Source: Nitratireductor sp. XY-223 | Lineage (GTDB): Bacteria; Pseudomonadota; Alphaproteobacteria; Rhizobiales; Rhizobiaceae | NCBI RefSeq assembly: GCF_004959855.1 | Contig: NZ_SPNT01000001.1 | Location: forward strand, 558,001-622,000 | Direction of reading: 5' to 3' | Length of the DNA: 64,000 nt | Part shown: positions 42,501-48,849 of the stretch, in pieces | Numbering within the stretch: position 1 is the first letter of the stretch | Layout of the letters: the number at the start of each line of letters is the position of its first letter | Notes under the pieces: model-generated | The model's database searches: none | Told to the model about the DNA's origin: nothing | Seen by the model: the letters and a program-made list of their open reading frames with translations, nothing else | Program-made: the position numbers and the translations under genes

Positions 42501-42899
42501 ACGCTCTTCCGACGCAGCGCAATGCGTCATTTGCGCGGCATCGGAGCACCAACGGGCGGCGACAATTTGACCACCGATTTCTCGCGTGTCGCCGTCTGGG
42601 CCAACCGACCATCGAACCGCAGGCGGGCCAAGCCGCAGGTCTTTGCCGCCATGCAGGACACCTATCACTGGATGTACCGCGACGTTATGCGCCCGGCGCT
42701 GTCGCGGGCGCTGCGGACGGAAGAGCCGAAATTTTACATAGCGGCGGCGCTGCAGGCGCGCGGCGGATCGGCAACGACGCTCGACCAGCGGCACGATCCG
42801 AGCCGCGACCTCGACCGCAGCAATGCGGTGATGCGCGAGGTCGACAACATGCAGACGTCCGGCCGCTACGAAATCCGCAATTTCCGGCCGAGTGTCTAG
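36531..42899 (+). CDS. giant (~2122 aa) eCIS-associated protein with two DUF4157 domains and a C-terminal SHH-like motif region; candidate cargo/toxin
   Basis: Domain 1: 'LDAAFRGAAERTFDADLSAVRLQTGADSAALRNGVPALTAGADIHVACEENLRGEAGRSLLYHEIAHVLQQTG' (HEIAH 36891-36905). Domain 2: 'FGHDLSHARLHTGNDAAGLTARYGALGLTSGSHIFLRPGLSPDAGEGRNVMRHELAHVIQNTG' (HELAH 41142-41156). C-term 'TPNRESHHIPQFVLIEYFRN...MPAILLAARTHKMGRLHIGG'. Confidence 0.85.
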   Translation: MKRASDTKRPAPRIRPGPSRHEEQAVAAARAIDAGRPIPRLDHAPAAANLARPGGGRPLDAAFRGAAERTFDADLSAVRLQTGADSAALRNGVPALTAGADIHVACEENLRGEAGRSLLYHEIAHVLQQTGERGPDGRLRATRRFGSGMPFALGGPLQGINKPSREDLVSKLIEVHRTGDGGAEDADLEAVVGRISGEFDPERAGGSALSAEVRAGEISGTGKPLHQLSQRARGLLFDVLKFGGFDIGASTLLTGDIDIPSVAGHPHFYDAMSANATVMDALTVRVFARGRRLRQFITVAYPRAVWNFLIDLPRGKQPIYGFEAYFNALLAEVSDWNVLGRNEAILYGAYLVNSFVADYDAMIDRVRLQTSHLSGNRVQRKVLMASQIGAWATAMADALELFGGQTFVIEAHRRTAILAERAREFWTSAHARGHETYLAALRQAEEGGSFPESPVVAMVRNRLQTAGLRLLATTRQGELPPARVDRANRRNFRRSVEQVIAQIDRFVFDHLPRADEEFAEAHVVAGALRLSMDRLFGALDFYSSFAAEAEGEALQDVRIASRIKMARELAVFARMLRSRALERRTGDVLSGRDIRSSSLVLLSAWEEDPSTPVGAMAREISTHTEAGDAHLPISFSIGEGDDRRNVYLPLTVSDLVGIYRLMYTRRLANALSRMLASTQPEEDDNQRTIIQRAYGQARGDDRPMRWKVNTFEYVAYEGDTRSFRQLVESHGRTDTELETQVATNGVVLFPDHPAGGVFAWLVPPLDPLIRVLRRVDLLNQLIERAGFVPASELSNGDWMRALSFAAEDEGNLASILETVPLTLGNLQNTENERLAALLPLAVSYERRRTVRKVKDLLAAYVGDNLKKYGAPNDAQYAIEDFRRLVTPDELTHEGQTFNHANVQLAILMLTLAEDIETAFNPQLISGFESLGRRSETRFDIITGFTPMLRLALRSSVPGRSGQLLKLMNASERADLDISAARRKLRGVLRQFEAAAREMSARLALISTGTSLKSNLFASEIPVSEEPFFHDGKPVQIVRIFRPFVFLPAYGRGDQEVLPPTLLDAEREPIERSSDIVLVRIRIANGPPIDITAGMTDKDIALLMFLNDAIANRAFHLSMEGIGEAIEEAALLALDAAEFIPGAGQAIMVGRIIFEVGQFLLSDEFDDMLAVVRGQPVEELMAIAENLATDFFDTDVIWQFLLFNGTAIQYLDEVRSDPRRERVRRRGRGSKFSRIVMSIGQIPRHLYKRLNAVRARTVPRVRNIQTFVASHPNVAGGLEIAAAFARGVPVFGLDPHEVRGLLQAAEDPEASLKAKLTGMLDAIDKFELPDDPIPNDLIIAAMIEFILERLKRMGRIGKAIRVVLPILRVTGAIDEIGQQLANAMAGSAIDPNLVWQREIKEKVGKAFKEAKQEFVDTANGRLARFGLETMPDVGDVSFDETPLPEMTPDASPLLGDGLYAEPLAHLDTIGPGRPLSRRTLMRATREFGHDLSHARLHTGNDAAGLTARYGALGLTSGSHIFLRPGLSPDAGEGRNVMRHELAHVIQNTGPSPFGEHGYRQRHPVLGQPGKGLRIDGRREAEADRAASAAAAPGHRIGNPVDAGSGGGPGLAPALGGRLFADILTRFTEPADIENFVAGVQREAETRATAPGVVHARSIWRQVKAALSNSRKSRFRGHTRTDGVPDLIRDQINTGRGAQISNQMIAVLASRSQRPAYRRGQRVPPGAPHTELNPAAFANALEAFVFGFTGIAMSIRLERGSERPDVSRVTVYLVDLGRLEDDSHPLWQKALSGTPQLGTVTPQDKELLLRIARLRRPNEKILASRHFSLDDQFVLRFRSLKSDAAGVSVAPWVQYTTVDAENPGTGTDHRLRLGTHGQLTGIGTPNRESHHIPQFVLIEYFRNDAATPMFEDASDRLPGFEANENPGRFSDGSNSINLETLHSGSGRGNGMPAILLAARTHKMGRLHIGGKSAWDSQNDTKKAPSTQSDQVATLFRRSAMRHLRGIGAPTGGDNLTTDFSRVAVWANRPSNRRRAKPQVFAAMQDTYHWMYRDVMRPALSRALRTEEPKFYIAAALQARGGSATTLDQRHDPSRDLDRSNAVMREVDNMQTSGRYEIRNFRPSV

Positions 42900-42905
42900 G
42901 AGGAA

Positions 42906-43637
42906 ATGATGGCCGCCGACAACCCGATCGCACCGAAACTCGTGAAAGGCGCGCTTATCGAAATGTCCGAGCGTTTCCTCGGACCGGTGCCGAACATCAT
43001 CATATTCCAGATGAACCCTTCGCAGGTGACGCGCTCCTTCGAATCCTGGGACGCGGAGGATGCCGGCGAAGGCGAGGGTGAGGCAGCGGAACGCAGCGCC
43101 GCCACGGCACAGCCGGGCGATCCGACCGAGACGATCAATCTCAGCCTTATCCTCGATGCGACGGATGCGCTGGAAATGCCCGATTCCCACCCGATTCAGG
43201 TCGTGTCGGGCGTCGCCGACCGTCTTTCGGCGCTGGAACTGCTGATGTTCCCGCAGGAGGACAGCCTGCTCGGGGCACTGTTGACCGCGGCGGTCTCCGC
43301 CTTCGGAGGCAGTGTCAGCTTTTCAGTGGCGGAGGCCCGACGCGGCTCCGTGCCGATCACGCTGTTCGTCTGGGGGATCAACCGCATCGTTCCCGTGCGC
43401 GTCACATCGTTCGAGGTCGATGAACAGGAGTTCTCACCGATCCTCTACCCGCACCGGGTCAAGGTATCGCTCGGACTGCGCGTCCTGAAACCGGCGGAGC
43501 TAGAGGACCACCCCAGCGAGATCGCCCGGGAGATCGCCAAGATCAGCTACACCTTCACCAAGAAGCAGCGCGAGGTCTGGGGCGCAGCCAACCTTGCCAA
43601 CACGGTCGAGTCCATTCTCGGCATGCTGCCGTCCTGA
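42906..43637 (+). CDS. CIS tube/baseplate protein (Pvc7/Afp7 N-terminal / gp53-like)
   Basis: 'IIIFQMNPSQVTRSFESW...ETINLSLILDATDALEM...FVWGINRIVPVRVTSFEVDEQEFSPILYPHRVKVSLGLRVL'. Confidence 0.88.
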   Translation: MMAADNPIAPKLVKGALIEMSERFLGPVPNIIIFQMNPSQVTRSFESWDAEDAGEGEGEAAERSAATAQPGDPTETINLSLILDATDALEMPDSHPIQVVSGVADRLSALELLMFPQEDSLLGALLTAAVSAFGGSVSFSVAEARRGSVPITLFVWGINRIVPVRVTSFEVDEQEFSPILYPHRVKVSLGLRVLKPAELEDHPSEIAREIAKISYTFTKKQREVWGAANLANTVESILGMLPS

Positions 43638-43647
43638 GGAAAGAGCC

Positions 43648-43923
43648 ATGAGTGAAAACAACAGCCGTTACAAAGGTTTGCAAACAGTTCTTGTGAAGGA
43701 TTCGAACGGGCGGGATGTGCCGGCCCTGCCGCCGGCGCCGCGCGGCGAGGAAACGCTTCGGGGCTTCCACAAACGGCGCGACCGCGAGCGGCTCGACCAG
43801 CTCGCCTACGTCTATCTAAAGGATTCCTGCGCCTTTCACCGCATTGCCGACCTGAACGGCGCGATCCTGCCGGATGCGCTCTCCGAAGCCGTCGAAACCG
43901 CGATCCCGGAAAAGGTGCGATGA
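43648..43923 (+). CDS. small LysM-like / tail protein X-like baseplate protein
   Basis: 'RDRERLDQLAYVYLKDSCAFHRIADLNGAILPDALSEAVETAIPEKVR' LysM/gpX-like pattern. Confidence 0.65.
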   Translation: MSENNSRYKGLQTVLVKDSNGRDVPALPPAPRGEETLRGFHKRRDRERLDQLAYVYLKDSCAFHRIADLNGAILPDALSEAVETAIPEKVR

Positions 43924-44982
43924 ATGGGTCTCGGCATAACCATAGGGACCGGGACACCGCCCATACCGAACCTGGAGCTGACCGGCGGTGCTTCCCAGGT
44001 GGTGGTCGAGGAGCGTCTCGGCATGCCGACGCGGTTCTCCATCGCCATGCCGATCGATATCGAGAGGTCGGACTTTCCGGCCCTCGCCGACGGCAGCTAC
44101 GGGCCCGGATCGACGATCATGATCGCCGGGCCGGACGGCCTGGAATGCCTGGTCCACGGTTTTGTCCACGGACACCGTATCGGGCTGGTGACGGGCGGCG
44201 AGGGCTCGAGCCTGGAGATCGTCGGCTCCGACATGTCGCTGAAGATGGACCGGGAAACCAAGATCAGGAACTGGCCCAATCCCACGGACGGCGAAGCGGT
44301 GATGGCGATCCTTGCGCAGAACCAGTTCGTGCCCGACGCGAACCCGACCACGGCGCGGCATCTCATCACCCAGAACACGCTGGTGCAGCGGGCGAGCGAC
44401 TATGCCTTCATCCGCATGCTGGCGCGGCGGAACGGCTTTATATTCTGGGTGTCCTCGACCGTGATCGGTATCGACACCGCGCATTTCAAGCCGCCGCCGG
44501 TGAGCGGATCCGCGGCACGGACGCTGTCGATCAAGGACACCCAGTCCGCCCTGTCGCGTCTCGACATCAGTTGGGATGTCGAGCGTCCGACCTCCGCGGA
44601 AGCATTTGGTCTCGATGCCTCGAACAAATCGGTCCTGACCGGCGTGGCACCGCAGACACCGTTGGCGCCGCTCGGCGCCATGCCGCTGTCGGCCATCGCC
44701 TCAGAGACCCGCAAGGCCGTGCCGACGGCGGCTGCAAACGACACCGGGGGCCTGACCGCCCGGGCCGAGGCGGCGCTGGTCGAGGACGGGTTCTTCATAA
44801 CCGCGAAGTGCCAGACGACGCCGGAGGCGGCCGGCGGCCTGGTGCGGGCCCACACGCTGGTCGAGATCGACGGCGCCGGAACGCTGCATTCCGGCAATTA
44901 CCTCGTCGGCGGCGTGACGCACCGCATCGGGCCGGACGCCCATCTGATGGACATAACCCTCTACAGAAACGCCTGGGGATGA
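43924..44982 (+). CDS. phage late control gpD / VgrG-like hub protein
   Basis: Position in cluster; 'CLVHGFVHGHRIGLVTGGEGSSLEIVGSDMSLKMDRETKIRNWPNPTDGEAVMAILAQNQFVPDANPT' hub-like. Confidence 0.85.
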   Translation: MGLGITIGTGTPPIPNLELTGGASQVVVEERLGMPTRFSIAMPIDIERSDFPALADGSYGPGSTIMIAGPDGLECLVHGFVHGHRIGLVTGGEGSSLEIVGSDMSLKMDRETKIRNWPNPTDGEAVMAILAQNQFVPDANPTTARHLITQNTLVQRASDYAFIRMLARRNGFIFWVSSTVIGIDTAHFKPPPVSGSAARTLSIKDTQSALSRLDISWDVERPTSAEAFGLDASNKSVLTGVAPQTPLAPLGAMPLSAIASETRKAVPTAAANDTGGLTARAEAALVEDGFFITAKCQTTPEAAGGLVRAHTLVEIDGAGTLHSGNYLVGGVTHRIGPDAHLMDITLYRNAWG

Positions 44983-44986
44983 CGCA

Positions 44987-45589
44987 ATGCAACCGGATAT
45001 GACCGACGAAATCGCAACCTTCCTGCGCAGCCGGTTCTTCGGCAAGTACCGGGGTACGGTTGTGCAGAATTTCGACATGACCGGGCGCGGGCGCCTTGAC
45101 GTCAAGGTGCCGGCAGTCCTGGGCGACCAGATCGTGACGGCCATGCCCTGCGTTCCTTATGCCGGCGACGGCGTCGGCCTGCATCTGTTGCCCGAGCCGG
45201 GTACCGGCGTGTGGGTGGAGTTCGAGGCGGGCGATCCGTCATATCCGGTCTGGACGGGCTTCTTCTGGGCCGACGGGGAGGTTCCGGAGAACGCGCTTTC
45301 GACGCTGAAGATCCTGAAGACCGAACGCCACACGATGAAGTTCGACGATCTGACCGGCGAGATCCTGATCGAGAACGACATGGGTGCGAGCGCCACGTTC
45401 ACCGTCCAGATCGCGCTGGATGCGGGCAGCAGCGTGACGATCTCACCGGGCGGCGTGACGGCACAATCGACGCCGGCCAAGGTCGAGGTTAAGGCCGCCG
45501 GCGTTTCCGCTTCGTCCGGCGGGCTCGGAAAGGTGGATGTGACCCCGGCCAGCGTTTCCATCAATTCCGGTTCCATGGAGGTGCTGTGA
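44987..45589 (+). CDS. phage baseplate assembly protein V (gp5 OB-fold spike)
   Basis: 'FFGKYRGTVVQNFDMTGRGRLDVKVPAVLGDQIVTAMPCVPYAGDGVGLHLLPEPGTGVWVEFEAGDPSYPVWTGFFWADGEVP'. Confidence 0.93.
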   Translation: MQPDMTDEIATFLRSRFFGKYRGTVVQNFDMTGRGRLDVKVPAVLGDQIVTAMPCVPYAGDGVGLHLLPEPGTGVWVEFEAGDPSYPVWTGFFWADGEVPENALSTLKILKTERHTMKFDDLTGEILIENDMGASATFTVQIALDAGSSVTISPGGVTAQSTPAKVEVKAAGVSASSGGLGKVDVTPASVSINSGSMEVL

Positions 45590-45927
45590 TGGCGGGTTTC
45601 ACACTGACCGACACGGCCTTCATGATGTGCCCGCACGGCGGCGTCGTATCCGCCATACCGTCGAGCCGGGTGCGGGCCGGCGGCGGCACCGTGCTGACCG
45701 CCACCGACACGTTCACCATCGCCGGCTGTCCCTTTCACCTGCCGACGCCGGTGCCGACACCCAGCCCCTGCATGCAGATCGTCTGGCTGCTGACGGATAT
45801 CCAGAGCAAGGCGAACGGTGTTCCGACACTGTCGCAAAGCAGCGTCGGGCTGTGCTTCTCGGCGCTCGGCCTGCCGCAGGGACCGGTGATCGTGGCGTCG
45901 ACGCAAGCCAGTCTTTCAACGAGGTGA
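45586..45927 (+). CDS. PAAR-like spike tip protein
   Basis: 'MMCPHGGVVSAIPSSRVRAGGGTVLTATDTFTIAGCPFHLPTPVPTPSPCMQIVW' PAAR-like/DUF4280-type. Confidence 0.75.
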   Translation: MMAGFTLTDTAFMMCPHGGVVSAIPSSRVRAGGGTVLTATDTFTIAGCPFHLPTPVPTPSPCMQIVWLLTDIQSKANGVPTLSQSSVGLCFSALGLPQGPVIVASTQASLSTR

Positions 45928-45931
45928 GGCG

Positions 45932-46315
45932 ATGACAACCGACAACACCATGCGATCGCTTTCCCATCCGCTGCGGGTCGATGCTGGGCTGTCCGAGATC
46001 CGCCAGGAGCCGGACACGGGCGCCCATGTCGACCAGATGCTGCGGCAGCTTCTGCTGACCGATCCTGGCGAGCGGATCAACAGGCCCGACTTCGGCTGCG
46101 GCATCCGCCGCATGGTCTTTGCGCCGCTCAATGAATCGGCTGCGAGCCTTGCCCAGGTGACCATCCTGACGGCAATCGAGACCTTCATGTCGACCGTCGT
46201 CGAGACCGACAAGGTGGAGGTCAAGTTCGAGAGCGAAACCATCGATATCGCCATCGTCTACCGACTCAAGACCAGTGGAGAACGGCGCTACCTGAACCTG
46301 GAGGTCGGTGTGTGA
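45932..46315 (+). CDS. gp25-like baseplate wedge protein
   Basis: 'HVDQMLRQLLLTDPGERINRPDFGCGIRRMVFAPLNESAASLAQVTILTAIETF' gp25 signature. Confidence 0.94.
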   Translation: MTTDNTMRSLSHPLRVDAGLSEIRQEPDTGAHVDQMLRQLLLTDPGERINRPDFGCGIRRMVFAPLNESAASLAQVTILTAIETFMSTVVETDKVEVKFESETIDIAIVYRLKTSGERRYLNLEVGV

Positions 46316-48849
46316 TGGCTGCCCCCGACCGCCTTGAACTGCTCGCCGCGCAGACCGAACTGACCGGCCTTGATTTCATCTTCGTGCATGAAGACCAGAC
46401 GCGGCTCGATCTGCACTTCATTGTCGATCCGTCGGTGATGGCGCCGGCCTTCGCGGGCACGCTGACCGAAGCGGACATCATCATCCGGCCGGCGGAGCGC
46501 GAGGACGACGACTACCCGATCTCCGGGCTGAGCTGGCCGGTCGTCGACGGCCGCCAGGTGCTGCGCATCGATGTGCCGTTCCCCGGCGGTTTCGAGGACT
46601 ATCTCATCGAGATCGACAGCCCGCGCATCGACGACTGGTACCGTTCGCTGCGCTTTTCGTTCAAGGCCAATTGCGAGAGCGGCCTCGATTGCAGGCCGCG
46701 CGGGCGCTGCTGCTCGCGGGATGAGGATATCGTCGTCGATATCGACACGACGGCACGGGATTTCTGGGGACTCAGGGCGGCGCTGATGGATTTCGCGGCG
46801 CAGCGCTGGCCGGACTGGAAAGACCGCCTGGCCGCCGATGTCGGGGTCATGGTCGCCGAGCTGTTCGCCGCGCTTGGCGACGAGTTCGCCTATATCCAGG
46901 ACCAGGTCAGTCTCGAAACACGATTCGATACGGCGCGGGAGCTGCGCTCGCTGCGCCAGATGGCGCGCCTTGTCGATTACGAGATCGATGATGGTGCGGC
47001 GGCTTCCGGCTGGATATCGGTCGAGGCGACCGCCGGCGGAGCAGGCAATATTGCCGCGGGAACACCGGTCCAGGCACCGTCGGACACCGGCAATCCGGTG
47101 GTCTTCGAGATCGGCAACGGGCTGGCCGAGGTCGAGGCGGGCCGGCTGTTCCCGGTCGATGCGGCAGCGAATGTGTTCACCGCCTACATCTGGGAAGAGG
47201 ACCTTCCCGAGGCGCCCGAAGGCGAGGTGCCGCCGCTTTGGCCGCCGGGCAAAGAGGTTCCGGCAAGCTGTCTTCCCGAAGGCGCCACTGAAATGTGGCT
47301 GGAGGGCCATCATGCCGCGGCGATCAGCCTGACCGACATTCCGGCCGATCCGGCGGCGCCGCTCGGACGATACGTGCTGCTGCGCACCGATCCGCCGGAC
47401 GCGTCGCTGCCGATGCGCCGCTGGATCGTGCGCGTGGTTGCCGTCGATGAAGAACTGGACGAATTGAACGGCGACGCGCCGGTGACGCGCATCCGCTGGG
47501 AGGAGGCGCAGGCGCTTCCGTTCGACTTCGATCTCGAATTCGCGACCGCTGAGGGCAACGTGCTGCCGGTGACGGCCGGGCGGACGCATTCCGTCCGCTT
47601 CGCGGCGGGCGCGCAGCCGCTTGCCGACCCGACGCTTCCCCGCACCGTCGAGCGGGAAGGCCCGGGCGACCTTACCCGCCATCTCTTCACCCTGCCGCTA
47701 TCCGATACACTGCTGATGACCCGCTTTGGCGGGACCGGCGAGGCGATCCCGGAAATCCTGCTCTTCGAGACGGAATGGAATGCGGGCCTGGCGGAATGGC
47801 AGCGCATCGACGCGTGGGAACATCGCCGCTCGCTGATGGGCGTGAACGCATCCTTGCCGGATTCGACGCATTTCACCCTGGATGACGGCGTATGGCGGCC
47901 CATCGTGCGGCACTGGCGCGATCCCGCCGATTATGTCGGCCGCGACGATGCCGGCGGCCCGCCGCGCTTCGAGGCGGCGCGCCTCGTGCACTACGACCTT
48001 GCCATCGGCAACGGCGCGACGATCCGCTTCGGAACCAATGATTTCGGCCGCGTGCCGGCGGAGGGCACGGCCTTCGAATGCGTCTACCGGCTGGGCGGCG
48101 GCAGGCCCACCAACGTGGCGCGCGACACGATCACGGAGTTTGCCGATGCGCCGCCAGCCTTTGTCGCGGGCATCTACAATCCACTGCCGACGAAAGGCGG
48201 GCGGGACCGGGAATCGATCGATCGCATGCGGCGGCTGGCGCCGTCGTTCTTCAAGACGCTGACCTACCGGGCTGTGATCGAGGCCGACTATACCGAGGCC
48301 GGCGAGCGGCTCGACTGGGTGCAGGCGGCCGGGGCGCGTTTCCGCGACACCGGCAGCTACCTCACGCTTTTCGCGACCGCCGACCCGGAGCGCCGCAACG
48401 CTCTGAGCGCCGAACTGGCGCGCGGCCTTCACGATCATCTGGACCGTTTCCGTCAGACCGGTCGGCAATTGCACGTGGTGCCGCCGCGATTCGCCGATAT
48501 CGACCTCGAGATCACGGTCTGCGTGGCGCTCGGCTATTTCCGCGGAGACGTCAAACAAAGGGTGCTGGAGGCGCTGTTCGGCACCTGCGACGCGCCGGGC
48601 TTCTTCTCGCCGGACAATTTCAGCTTCGGCGTACCGCTCTACCGCTCGGCGCTGGAGGCCGTCATCCAATCGGTCGAGGGCGTGCGCGCGGTCGAAGAGA
48701 CGTACATACGTCGCCGGGGTGTCTTCGACTGGAAGCTGCTCGACGCGCCCTACGAGCCGGCGCGGGCCGACGAGATCATCCGCATCGCAAACGATCCGCT
48801 GCATCCCGAATGGGGTCTCTTAACGTTCAAGATGGAGGGCGGCTCATGA
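46315..48849 (+). CDS. baseplate J / gp6-like wedge protein (first)
   Basis: 'AAQRWPDWKDRLAADVGVMVAELFAALGDEFAYIQDQVSLETRFDTARELRSLRQMARLVDYEIDDGAAASGW' typical eCIS baseplate assembly protein. Confidence 0.92.
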   Translation: MAAPDRLELLAAQTELTGLDFIFVHEDQTRLDLHFIVDPSVMAPAFAGTLTEADIIIRPAEREDDDYPISGLSWPVVDGRQVLRIDVPFPGGFEDYLIEIDSPRIDDWYRSLRFSFKANCESGLDCRPRGRCCSRDEDIVVDIDTTARDFWGLRAALMDFAAQRWPDWKDRLAADVGVMVAELFAALGDEFAYIQDQVSLETRFDTARELRSLRQMARLVDYEIDDGAAASGWISVEATAGGAGNIAAGTPVQAPSDTGNPVVFEIGNGLAEVEAGRLFPVDAAANVFTAYIWEEDLPEAPEGEVPPLWPPGKEVPASCLPEGATEMWLEGHHAAAISLTDIPADPAAPLGRYVLLRTDPPDASLPMRRWIVRVVAVDEELDELNGDAPVTRIRWEEAQALPFDFDLEFATAEGNVLPVTAGRTHSVRFAAGAQPLADPTLPRTVEREGPGDLTRHLFTLPLSDTLLMTRFGGTGEAIPEILLFETEWNAGLAEWQRIDAWEHRRSLMGVNASLPDSTHFTLDDGVWRPIVRHWRDPADYVGRDDAGGPPRFEAARLVHYDLAIGNGATIRFGTNDFGRVPAEGTAFECVYRLGGGRPTNVARDTITEFADAPPAFVAGIYNPLPTKGGRDRESIDRMRRLAPSFFKTLTYRAVIEADYTEAGERLDWVQAAGARFRDTGSYLTLFATADPERRNALSAELARGLHDHLDRFRQTGRQLHVVPPRFADIDLEITVCVALGYFRGDVKQRVLEALFGTCDAPGFFSPDNFSFGVPLYRSALEAVIQSVEGVRAVEETYIRRRGVFDWKLLDAPYEPARADEIIRIANDPLHPEWGLLTFKMEGGS

